Positions 1 to 5,873 of a stretch of 6,669 bases of DNA are shown here, in pieces. The translations under genes were made by a program, and so were the position numbers. Origin of the DNA: Clostridiaceae bacterium (GTDB taxonomy: Bacteria; Bacillota; Clostridia; Saccharofermentanales; DTU023); assembly GCA_012800135.1 (NCBI GenBank), contig JAAZJV010000339.1:1-6669 (forward strand), read 5' to 3'. The notes under the pieces are model-generated. The model was not told the origin of the DNA, did no database searches, and was given only the letters and a program-made list of their open reading frames with translations. Each line of letters starts with the position of its first letter. Position 1 is the stretch's first letter.

Positions 1-23
1 AACAGTAGCCCGAGGAGGAAACC

Positions 24-626
24 ATGATCCATGAAACGATTAAAACATTGCTCGGCGAAGACCTGACCAAGTCGGTCGAGGAAGCGCTCAAGGGCAAGGG
101 AAAAGACGGAAAGGATGTTGATCTTGTTGTCGGGAACGACGGCAGCTATGTTCCTTCCACAAAATACGATCAGTTAAAGACCGAGAAAGCCGCATCAGAC
201 AAGCTCGCTACTGACGTTCAGGCGCAACTGACAGCGTTAAAAGCGACCGATCCGGAAAAGCTTAAAACGGATCTAGCCGCTGCGCAAGCGGAAGCCGAGA
301 ACCTCAAGGCGAAACATGCCGCAGAGATCAAAGAGCTTCAATTAGATGCGGCGCTGGATGCGGCTATTCACGCAGTGAAAGGTCGAAATCCGAAGGCGAT
401 TAAGGCTTTGCTCAACCGAGAAACCTTGAAGCTTAAAGATGACGGAAAAGTCGAAGGTCTTAATCTCGACGATATCAGAAAGTCTGACCCGTACCTGTTC
501 GAGTCAGATGAAGATCCGGCGGAACCGAAATTCTTCGGTCTGACGCCCGGAGGACAAGCAGATACCTTGCAAGGCAGCAAAGGTATGGAACAACAGGTAT
601 CTGACATTATGAAAGGATACATTTAA
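24..626 (+). CDS. Phage scaffolding protein, GP20 family
   Basis: Predicted internal scaffold (Pfam Phage_GP20 type) that guides capsid assembly and is absent from the mature head. A charged N-terminal third is followed by a long, alanine/lysine/glutamate-rich heptad-like stretch at about residues 48-118, expected to form a coiled coil. A C-terminal part follows with the family-like segments KGRNPKAIKALL (119-130), LKLKDDGKVEGL (135-146) and SDPYLF (154-159). At 200 residues it is of normal length for the family. The start is well supported: GAGGAGG at 12-18 lies 5 bases before the ATG. It directly precedes the capsid gene, the usual place for a scaffold. I see no protease motif, so this looks like a free scaffold and not a scaffold-protease fusion. 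The family call rests on recognition of these motifs, not on a search. Confidence 0.88.
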   Translation: MIHETIKTLLGEDLTKSVEEALKGKGKDGKDVDLVVGNDGSYVPSTKYDQLKTEKAASDKLATDVQAQLTALKATDPEKLKTDLAAAQAEAENLKAKHAAEIKELQLDAALDAAIHAVKGRNPKAIKALLNRETLKLKDDGKVEGLNLDDIRKSDPYLFESDEDPAEPKFFGLTPGGQADTLQGSKGMEQQVSDIMKGYI

Positions 627-628
627 TT

Positions 629-1555
629 ATGGCAAATTCAATCGAAAAGTATGCAACCATTTTGCAGAAGAATCTCGACCAGCAGGTTGAGCAAGGAGCA
701 ACATCCGGATGGATGGAGAAGAATGCCGGTCAAGTAATTTACAACGGCGGGAAAACGGTCGAAATCGCAACAATCTCTACTCAAGGGTTAGCAAATTATG
801 ATCGTGACTTGGGCTTTACCAAGGGCGCGATTTCGCTAGTGTATCAAACGTACACCATGACACAAGACAGAGGGCGCACGTTCAGCATTGACCGTATGGA
901 TAATGATGACACGCACTTCCACCTGAATGCGACGGCTGCTATGGCGGACTTCCAGAAAAAGAATGTCATTCCGGAGATCGATGCCTATCGCTACTCCAAG
1001 CTTGCGACCCTTGCAATTGCTGCGGGGCACACAAAGTCTTCTTTCACCCCTACTGCAGATACTGTATTTCAGCAGTTACTTCAAGATCTCGGAGCTATCG
1101 AGGATATCTATGGCGACACGGCCACAATTGTCATCTCGATGCCGGGATCAGTGAAGCGCATTCTGGAACAGTCAACTTTCTGGAACCGCTCAGCATCAAT
1201 TGTTGAGTTTGATCGTGGAGGTCTGAAGACAAAAGTTCACGCCGTCAACGATAATCCGATTATTCCTGTCCCCTCTGCTCGTATGAAGACAAAATATGTT
1301 TTTCATGACGGTAAAACAGCCGGTCAGGAAGCGGGCGGCTTTGTTGCCGATCCCTCTGCGTTGAGCATCAATTGGCTCTTGTCGGTTATGACGGTTCCTA
1401 TTGCGGTCTCTAAGACGGATAAAATCCGGATATTCGAGCCGGATGTCAACCAGACAGCGGATGCTTGGAAGCTCGATTATCGCAAGTACCATGACTTGTG
1501 GGTCAAGAAACAGCAAGAAGCCGGCTTGTTTGTCAATACCGCTCCCTCTGTATAG
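629..1555 (+). CDS. Major capsid protein, HK97-fold type
   Basis: Predicted major head protein of 308 residues, forming the icosahedral shell around the packaged DNA. Support comes from its position directly after the scaffold gene, a length typical of HK97-fold coats that lack a cleaved delta domain, and motifs common in Bacillota phage coats. These include an N-terminal helix (IEKYATILQKNLDQQVEQG, residues 5-23), a beta-rich E-loop-like segment containing YNGGKTVEIATI (about 38-49), RTFSIDRMD near residue 83, and a helical spine region around 100-130. There is no signal peptide or membrane segment. Only 2 bases separate it from the scaffold stop. The ribosome binding site GAAAGGA (611-617) lies inside the scaffold gene at a rather long spacing of 11 bases. 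It probably corresponds to XkdG/YqbE of PBSX/skin by position; close homology to those is not shown here. Confidence 0.88.
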   Translation: MANSIEKYATILQKNLDQQVEQGATSGWMEKNAGQVIYNGGKTVEIATISTQGLANYDRDLGFTKGAISLVYQTYTMTQDRGRTFSIDRMDNDDTHFHLNATAAMADFQKKNVIPEIDAYRYSKLATLAIAAGHTKSSFTPTADTVFQQLLQDLGAIEDIYGDTATIVISMPGSVKRILEQSTFWNRSASIVEFDRGGLKTKVHAVNDNPIIPVPSARMKTKYVFHDGKTAGQEAGGFVADPSALSINWLLSVMTVPIAVSKTDKIRIFEPDVNQTADAWKLDYRKYHDLWVKKQQEAGLFVNTAPSV

Positions 1556-1564
1556 GGGTGACGT

Positions 1565-1828
1565 ATGTACAAACTAGAAAGACTAAATGTTGTTCGCCTA
1601 GTTGATTCTGAACTCAAAGCTAAAGCCCTCATCGACGAGGGCTTTACGCTTGTTGAGGAACCAAAAGAAGTGGCAGCAGGAGTGAAGTCTGATGCGGAAT
1701 CAAACGTTTCGAATCTAAAGAAGATGACTCTCACAGAACTGAAAGACTATGCTGCCGAAAAAGGCGTTGACCTGGGCGAGGCCGCGAAAAAGGCTGATAT
1801 TGTCGCCCTATTGACGAAAGAGGAATAA
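1565..1828 (+). CDS. Small YqbF-like protein with C-terminal HeH/SAP-type motif
   Basis: An 87-residue protein in the slot between capsid and connector genes that skin yqbF occupies. Residues 1-33 form a compact segment (begins MYKLERLNVVRLVDSE) seen at the start of many phage proteins in this position. Residues 34-52 look like a flexible charged linker. Residues 54-84 (TLTELKDYAAEKGVDL then KKADIVALL) match the helix-extended loop-helix pattern of HeH/LEM, SAP and Rho N-terminal-like motifs, which often bind nucleic acid. The role in phage heads is not established; a minor head or DNA-contact protein is a reasonable guess. The ribosome binding site AGGGGTG (1554-1560) overlaps the capsid stop and sits 4 bases before the ATG. 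A perfect 10-base inverted repeat lies within the gene at 1621-1646. Confidence 0.75.
   Translation: MYKLERLNVVRLVDSELKAKALIDEGFTLVEEPKEVAAGVKSDAESNVSNLKKMTLTELKDYAAEKGVDLGEAAKKADIVALLTKEE
1621..1646 (+). repeat. Perfect 10-bp inverted repeat (hairpin) inside the YqbF-like gene
   Basis: TAAAGCCCTC (1621-1630) and its exact reverse complement GAGGGCTTTA (1637-1646) flank a 6-base loop, ATCGAC. In RNA this would be a stable stem. It is not followed by a T-run, so it is not a standard intrinsic terminator. It lies about 65 bases after the capsid stop, where a hairpin could stabilise or process the capsid message, but that is inference. Confidence 0.6.
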
Positions 1829-1831
1829 GCA

Positions 1832-2233
1832 ATGGATGAGGTTAAACTCCGTGAGTTAAGAGATAAAGTTATTCTCCGACTGGAAGGTTTTGGCATTGTG
1901 ATAACTGAAGCTGACCATCCGCTGATTAATATGTTCATCGAGCAACAGCATCAGTGGATTCTCACGGAGATTAACCATGTCTCTTTGCCTGCCGAATTAG
2001 AACTTGTTCTCGTTGATCGTGCCGCCGGTTCTTGGATGGAAATGAAGTTCTTAACGAATAGTCTGCCGAGCTTTGATCTCGGGGCACTAGGCGCTAAAAC
2101 GATTCGTTTAGGTGATACGACCGTCGAAATTGCATCTTCAATGACAGACGCCGAATTGGCTAGGCTGATTATCGGCTATCTAACGACGAGGGGGGACGAT
2201 CAATGGTCAGCATTCCGTCGCTTGAGGTGGTGA
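1832..2233 (+). CDS. Head-tail connector (adaptor) protein
   Basis: A 133-residue protein with the layout of small connector proteins that dock under the portal in long-tailed phages (gp6 of HK97 / gp15 of SPP1 type; YqbG position in skin). The N-terminal half is mostly helical (about residues 3-48). The centre has FDLGALGAKTIRLGDTTVEIA (81-101), in which the LGDTTV core resembles the EGDT-V segment common in clostridial and bacillar homologues. The C-terminus YLTTRGDDQWSAFRRLRW resembles the family ending of Y-L, G-[DE]-D, an aromatic, an arginine and a final tryptophan. The ribosome binding site AAAGAGGA (1817-1824) is 7 bases before the ATG, and the gene starts 3 bases after the previous stop. 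Its last 31 bases overlap the next gene. The adaptor role is inferred from family and position. Confidence 0.75.
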   Translation: MDEVKLRELRDKVILRLEGFGIVITEADHPLINMFIEQQHQWILTEINHVSLPAELELVLVDRAAGSWMEMKFLTNSLPSFDLGALGAKTIRLGDTTVEIASSMTDAELARLIIGYLTTRGDDQWSAFRRLRW

Positions 2234-2580
2234 GGTCATCGATACGCTCTCTCTGGACTGACACGATGACGGTTGAGGTTATGGGTTCTGTTGAAGATCC
2301 GGATACTAAAATCACATCTAGTGAGCCGCCACGAGTTGTTATTCATGACGCACCGTGTCGAATCTCTTTTGAAACGGTCTCGGGGGCTACGGTCGATCGA
2401 TGGGTTCGCCAGGAACAAGTCGTTAAGTTGTTTTGCGACGAGACGCTTGATATTCCTCCTGGAAGCCGGATAACGGTCACAAGACAAGGGATGTCAACGG
2501 TCTATCATCGGTCAGGGAAGCCCGCGATTTACCCGACACACCAAGAGATTCTCCTGGAACTAGAGGAACGACATGGTTAA
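2203..2580 (+). CDS. Head closure (stopper) protein, XkdH/YqbH-like
   Basis: A 125-residue beta-rich protein resembling XkdH/YqbH, thought to be a neck component that closes the head after packaging. Recognisable segments are HDAPCRISF (48-56), the basic turn PPGSRITVTRQG (85-96) and PAIYPTHQEILLEL (107-120), all in the expected order for the family. The start is supported by GAGGGGGG (about 2189-2195), 7 bases before the ATG and inside the upstream gene, giving a 31-base out-of-frame overlap that suggests translational coupling. A later start would lose part of the first strand and has no comparable ribosome binding site. The function is known only for distant relatives (SPP1 gp16 type), so the stopper role is inferred. 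Confidence 0.78.
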   Translation: MVSIPSLEVVRSSIRSLWTDTMTVEVMGSVEDPDTKITSSEPPRVVIHDAPCRISFETVSGATVDRWVRQEQVVKLFCDETLDIPPGSRITVTRQGMSTVYHRSGKPAIYPTHQEILLELEERHG

Positions 2581-3070
2581 CTGGGGCGATGCGGATTTCG
2601 ATGATCTTGTTAAGTTCAAAGCACGACTTGACGAGCTTCGCAAGGTTGGTTTAGAAGACTTCCTTGTTAAAGTTTCGAAAGAGCTTGCAGCTAGACTTTT
2701 AGCTGAGGTAATTCCTAGGACACCTGTGGGCGACTACCCGTCAGAAACGGGAAAGAAGGGCGGAACGTTAAGACGAGGATGGACGGGCGGGATTGACCAA
2801 GCGGTCAGCACCTATGTTTCATCGCTTCCGATTGAGAAAAAAGGCAACGAGTATGTCATCACGATTGAGAACCCGGTTGAGTACGGTATTTACGTCGAAT
2901 ATGGCCACAGACAGACCCCGGGGCGTTTTGTTCCGGCGATAGGAAAGCGACTTGTTGTGAGTTTTGTTCCTGGACGGTTCATGCTTCGTAAATCGGAAAC
3001 ATATGTCGATGGTTTCAAAGAAAAATTGATCGAGAAACGGCTGCTTGAATTGTTGAAGGGGGTGTTTTAA
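2573..3070 (+). CDS. HK97 gp10-family / XkdI-like tail-neck protein
   Basis: A 165-residue protein of the HK97-gp10-like family (XkdI/YqbI position). It has an N-terminal helical region (about 8-46), then the family signature running TPVGDYP (50-56), GGTLRRGWT (63-71), VEYGIYVEYGHRQ (102-114) and VPGRFMLRKSE (132-142), ending in a C-terminal helix. In related phages these proteins belong to the head-tail joining or tail completion apparatus. The ribosome binding site AGAGGA (2562-2567) is 5 bases before the ATG, and the start overlaps the previous gene by 8 bases. It is slightly longer than many gp10-like proteins because of the N-terminal helices. The family assignment is strong; the exact role in a contractile tail is less certain. 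Confidence 0.83.
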   Translation: MVNWGDADFDDLVKFKARLDELRKVGLEDFLVKVSKELAARLLAEVIPRTPVGDYPSETGKKGGTLRRGWTGGIDQAVSTYVSSLPIEKKGNEYVITIENPVEYGIYVEYGHRQTPGRFVPAIGKRLVVSFVPGRFMLRKSETYVDGFKEKLIEKRLLELLKGVF

Positions 3071-3073
3071 GGA

Positions 3074-3508
3074 ATGCAAGAAATAATAAATGCCCTCTCG
3101 AGGAAGCTAAAGCAAATCGATGAGACAGCAACAATCTATCAAAATGATGTGGAGCAAGGCGTCAAAGAGCCTTGCTTTTTTCTTATGCCTCTTATCACGG
3201 TTAAACAACCGCGGATCATGAAACAAAGTCGGATCGAATTCCCTGTGCAGATTACTTATCTGCCGAAGAAGCCCGGAGATCATACGGAGCTCCTCGATGT
3301 CCAAAACAAGATCATGGTGCAACTTGAGCAGATCGATCTTCGGGAAGGCATCAGTATTCGAGGAACCTCAATGATTTCTGAGATTGTCGCTGGAACATTG
3401 CAGGTGACATGCAACTTTAATTACTCACTTGTTGCTGCCGATGATGGACAGGCAAACAAGATTGAAACTTTGGAAGGAGTGAATTTTAATGGCGGACAAA
3501 ACGGATAA
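3074..3508 (+). CDS. Tail terminator protein, XkdJ/YqbJ-like
   Basis: A 144-residue protein of the Bacillota tail terminator family, expected to cap the head-proximal end of the tail tube and set the head-tail interface. The clearest signature is YQNDVEQGVKEPCFF (22-36); relatives carry a similar E/KQG-KEPCFF motif. This is followed by a beta region RIEFPVQITYLP (53-64), a helix around 71-89 and a strand ending VTCNFNYSLV (111-120). The tail after residue 121 is polar and probably disordered. It begins 3 bases after the previous stop. Possible ribosome binding sites are AAGGGGGTG (3056-3064), with long spacing, or TAAGGA overlapping the stop, with very short spacing; neither is ideal, so re-initiation after the upstream stop is likely. 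A terminator-like hairpin lies inside the gene at 3153-3181. Confidence 0.82.
   Translation: MQEIINALSRKLKQIDETATIYQNDVEQGVKEPCFFLMPLITVKQPRIMKQSRIEFPVQITYLPKKPGDHTELLDVQNKIMVQLEQIDLREGISIRGTSMISEIVAGTLQVTCNFNYSLVAADDGQANKIETLEGVNFNGGQNG
3153..3181 (+). terminator. Terminator-like hairpin with T-run inside the tail terminator gene
   Basis: AGCAAGGC (3153-3160) pairs perfectly with GCCTTGCT (3169-3176) around an 8-base loop, and the second arm runs straight into six T residues (3176-3181) followed by CTT. This has the form of a Rho-independent terminator on the + strand. It lies within the coding sequence for the conserved QGVKEPCFF motif, so codon constraint may explain it. Translating ribosomes would normally stop it folding. 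It may act only as a partial attenuator, or not at all. Confidence 0.35.
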
Positions 3509-3674
3509 AGACGTTCATGTGAAAAAACCAATTGAATTTACAAAAGAACAATTATTGATCAGATTCCCAGAATGCCCGGACGTTGCTCAGGTTGTCCTGG
3601 ATGAATCTAAGACTTATACCATTGAGCAAGCTGAGAAGCTCGTCAATGCGTTTTTGAAAGTGAGGGATAAATAA
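3489..3674 (+). CDS. Conserved small phage protein, YqzN/YkzM-like
   Basis: A 61-residue protein between tail terminator and sheath, where PBSX and skin carry the small genes ykzM and yqzN. It has a charged N-terminus (KTDKDVHVKKP), then FTKEQLL (17-23) and, after a short spacer, YTIEQAEKLVNAFLK (43-57). This matches the pattern F-T-[KR]-E-Q-L ... Y-T-x-E-x-A/V-x-x-x-[IL]-x-x-F-L-K that I recall for this family. The function is not known. It has an excellent ribosome binding site (GGAAGGAG, 3472-3479, 9 bases before the ATG) and overlaps the upstream gene by 20 bases. Its stop shares one base with the sheath start (TAATG), so its translation probably feeds into sheath synthesis. Confidence 0.72.
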   Translation: MADKTDKDVHVKKPIEFTKEQLLIRFPECPDVAQVVLDESKTYTIEQAEKLVNAFLKVRDK

Positions 3675-4966
3675 TGGCATTAGGTGGAGGCACCTTTACA
3701 GTGCAAAATAAAAAGCTCCCTGGGAGCTATATTAACTTCGTAGCAGCTTCCCGCTCTTCCTCTCTTCTAGGTGAAAGGGGAACGGTAGCGCTGGCCTTGC
3801 CGCTCGACTGGGGTCCGGATAATGTGATCATGGAGATTGATCGAGAAGATTTCCTTCATGGTTCTAGAAGCTTGCTTGGCTACGAATACGACGATGAGAA
3901 AATGAAACCGTTACGCGAAACTTTCAGAAGAGCTCGCAAAGTATTGCTTTATAAGCTCGCTGGAGAGGGGGCGGTAGCGGCTTCGAACACGTTAGCGACA
4001 GCCAAACAGACGGGAACGCGTGGAAACGATCTGATGACCGTTGTGAGAGCCAACGTTATTGATCCATCGAAGTTTGATGTTCTTGTATATCTTGATGCCA
4101 CGTTGGTGTTTCAACAGAATGCCGTTGCTACATCAGGTGAGCTTATCGCAAACGATTACGTCACCTGGGCGGAAGGCGTTGAGCTAGTAGTGCATGTGGG
4201 AGAACCTCTTGTTGGTGGTGCAAACGGTGCAACGGCTACCTCACAAGTGTGGCAGACTTTCTTAACCAAGCTCGAGGCACATTCTTTTAACGTGCTTGCT
4301 TGTGCGTCCGAAACGGCAGAAATTGCAGCTCTTGTCGTTGCATTCACTAAACGTATGCGCGATGAGGTCGGTTTGAAATTCCAATCCGTTGTTTATAACG
4401 TAGATGCAGATTATGAAGGAACGGTCAATGTAGCGAATGCGTCCTCAATGGTCTACTGGACAGCCGGGGCTCTTGCAGGCGCAAGAGTCTTCGAGAGCTT
4501 AACCAACGCTATCTATGATGGCGAGAACACGGTTGCTGTTGATTACACACAAACACAATTAGAGCAGGCACTTGAAGCGGGGAAGTTCCTTTTCCATCGT
4601 GTCGGTGACTCTGTGCGAGTTCTTGAAGACATCAACTCTTTGACGACATTAAGCGAGGCAAAGTCAGAAGAATTTAAGATTAATCAAACCATTAGAGTTC
4701 TTGATCAGATCGCAACAGATATCGCTACAGTCTTCAACACAAAATATCTTGGACTTATTCCGAATGATGAGAGCGGTCGCATCTCTTTGTGGTCCGATGT
4801 CGTTAACTTCTTAACTGAACTGCGTGAAAGCAGAGCCATTGACGCGTTTGAAGAAGAGAACGTCAAAGTGACTGAGGGAAAGAACAAGAAGGCCGTTGTT
4901 GTCAGTTTAGGTGTCACGCCTATCTCGGCCATGACTCAACTTTATATGACGGTCGTTGTCAATTAA
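3674..4966 (+). CDS. xkdK: Contractile tail sheath protein, XkdK-like
   Basis: A 430-residue tail sheath subunit that polymerises around the tail tube and contracts to drive it through the cell envelope. It is the gene that marks this phage as having a contractile tail. The N-terminus (GGGTFTVQNKKLPGSYINFVA, about residues 4-24, read with one break) is the typical XkdK-type opening. ERGTVALALPLDWGP (34-48) begins the N-terminal sheath domain. The central domain spans roughly 100-320. The C-terminal domain (about 325-430) contains FKINQTIRVLDQIATDIATVF and ends in a beta strand (ISAMTQLYMTVVVN) of the kind that interlocks with neighbouring subunits in known sheaths. It is a little shorter than PBSX XkdK. 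The GAGGG ribosome binding site (3662-3666) is 7 bases before the ATG, and the start overlaps the previous stop by one base. Small hairpins lie at 3682-3695 and 3714-3728. Confidence 0.93.
   Translation: MALGGGTFTVQNKKLPGSYINFVAASRSSSLLGERGTVALALPLDWGPDNVIMEIDREDFLHGSRSLLGYEYDDEKMKPLRETFRRARKVLLYKLAGEGAVAASNTLATAKQTGTRGNDLMTVVRANVIDPSKFDVLVYLDATLVFQQNAVATSGELIANDYVTWAEGVELVVHVGEPLVGGANGATATSQVWQTFLTKLEAHSFNVLACASETAEIAALVVAFTKRMRDEVGLKFQSVVYNVDADYEGTVNVANASSMVYWTAGALAGARVFESLTNAIYDGENTVAVDYTQTQLEQALEAGKFLFHRVGDSVRVLEDINSLTTLSEAKSEEFKINQTIRVLDQIATDIATVFNTKYLGLIPNDESGRISLWSDVVNFLTELRESRAIDAFEEENVKVTEGKNKKAVVVSLGVTPISAMTQLYMTVVVN
3682..3728 (+). repeat. Two small hairpins at the start of the sheath gene
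   Basis: AGGTG (3682-3686) and CACCT (3691-3695) flank the tetraloop GAGG; AGCTCC (3714-3719) and GGAGCT (3723-3728) flank a 3-base loop. Both fall within the first 18 codons of the sheath gene. They could tune ribosome entry at the most highly needed tail gene, but short hairpins of this kind also occur by chance. Confidence 0.35.
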
Positions 4967-4983
4967 GAAAGGAGTAGTGCTCT

Positions 4984-5454
4984 ATGAATAACCAAGTCAT
5001 GAAGGCCGGTGACTCTGTTAGCGGTTCGCTGGCTGAATGCTTTGTAACGATCGGTAACCGTAGATATAACGCGATGCAGATCATCAACCTCGAAGCGACA
5101 TTCGAGAAAACGAAGTCCGAAATACCTATTCTCGGGAAAACGGGAAAGGGACACAAGACTACGGGTTGGAAGGGATCCGGCTCAGGAAGAATGCATTACA
5201 ATACGTCAATTTTCCGGAAGCTTGCCGAAAGGTATAAACAGACCGGAGAGGACATGTATTTTGAGATTCAGGTAACCAATGAAGATCCAACATCGAGTGT
5301 TGGCCGTCAAACGGTTATTCTCAAAGAATGCAACCTGAACAGCATTATTCTTGCTAAATTTGACGCAGATGCTGAGTTCTTGGATGAGGATATTGAATTC
5401 ACCTTTGATGACTTTGCAATCCCCGAAGTGTTCCATGAATTGAGAGGTATGTAA
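4984..5454 (+). CDS. xkdM: Tail tube protein, XkdM-like
   Basis: A 156-residue tail tube subunit of the XkdM family, forming the inner tube through which DNA passes and around which the sheath assembles. Typical features are an N-terminal strand region with GSLAECFVTIGNRRYNAMQ (14-32), FEKTKSEIPILGKTGKGHK (40-58), the small-residue-rich GWKGSGSGRMHYNT (61-74), and FRKLAERYKQTGEDMYFEIQ (77-96). A C-terminal acidic strand pair contains DEDIEFTFDDF (134-144) before IPEVFHELRGM. Length and order match the family. The ribosome binding site AAAGGAG (4968-4974) is strong and 9 bases before the ATG. The 17-base gap after the sheath stop is the longest conventional spacer in the window and carries no terminator. 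Its stop shares one base with the next start (TAATG). Confidence 0.93.
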   Translation: MNNQVMKAGDSVSGSLAECFVTIGNRRYNAMQIINLEATFEKTKSEIPILGKTGKGHKTTGWKGSGSGRMHYNTSIFRKLAERYKQTGEDMYFEIQVTNEDPTSSVGRQTVILKECNLNSIILAKFDADAEFLDEDIEFTFDDFAIPEVFHELRGM

Positions 5455-5873
5455 TGAACTTGAACGCTTTTATGGCGCAAAATGCGCTGCCGATCCAGAA
5501 TCGAAAAGTTAGAGTGTCTGACCGCTTTCTTGATGAAGGCGGTCAACCCATTGAATGGGAGCTGAGACCGTTGACCAACGAAGAAGATCGAGTCATTAGA
5601 CAGGCGTGTACGAAGCGTATTCCTGTTCCTGGAAAGCGTAACGTTTTCTTGCCTGAAACAAATTTCAATGACTACATCTTAAAAACTTGCGTCGCATCGG
5701 TGGTTTATCCGGATCTCCATGATAAGGATCTACAAGATAGTTATGGCGTTATGGGAGCAGAAGCTCTGCTTGAGAAGATGCTTATCCCGGGCGAATACAG
5801 CAATTTATCAAGCGCTGTACAAGAAATCAACGGATTTGATCTTGAGATCGAAGTCGAGAACGCAAAAAACTAA
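5454..5873 (+). CDS. xkdN: Tail assembly chaperone, XkdN-like (zero-frame product)
   Basis: A 139-residue member of the XkdN family, the short form of the tail assembly chaperone pair that works with the tape measure and tube proteins during tail assembly and is not expected in the finished virion. The signature runs MAQNALPIQNRKVRVSDRF (7-25), WELRPLTNEED (35-45), FNDYILKTCVASVVYPDL (71-88), then LQDSYGVMGAEALLEKML (93-110), PGEYSNL (112-118) and QEINGFD (123-129). The ribosome binding site AGAGG (5443-5447) is 6 bases upstream, and the ATG overlaps the tube stop by one base. The gene ends in GCA AAA AAC TAA, which places an in-frame slippery heptamer directly before the stop. It is the equivalent of lambda gpG and P2 gpE by role. 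Confidence 0.92.
   Translation: MNLNAFMAQNALPIQNRKVRVSDRFLDEGGQPIEWELRPLTNEEDRVIRQACTKRIPVPGKRNVFLPETNFNDYILKTCVASVVYPDLHDKDLQDSYGVMGAEALLEKMLIPGEYSNLSSAVQEINGFDLEIEVENAKN

Noticed and set aside
1..23. Possible promoter upstream of the scaffold gene
   Set aside because: Only 23 bases are visible and they consist mainly of the ribosome binding site; nothing can be said about a promoter.
1196..1516. Minus-strand open frame of 106 codons inside the capsid gene
   Set aside because: It lies fully within a strongly supported capsid gene, and its translation resembles no known phage protein; all other genes are on the + strand.
2836..2843. GAAAAAAG run in the gp10-like gene as a second slippery site
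   Set aside because: In phase it reads G_AAA_AAA, not X_XXY_YYZ with identical first three bases, and the gene continues normally with conserved motifs downstream, so no frameshift product is implied.
3175..3184. Run of T residues in the tail terminator gene as a frameshift site
   Set aside because: The phase is C_TTT_TTT, and the protein motif and downstream zero-frame sequence are intact to the C-terminus, so there is no reason to expect recoding; it was considered instead as part of a terminator-like hairpin.
4967..4983. Possible promoter or terminator in the 17-base gap between sheath and tube genes
   Set aside because: The gap is filled by the tube ribosome binding site AAAGGAG and its spacer; no hairpin, -10 or -35 pattern fits.
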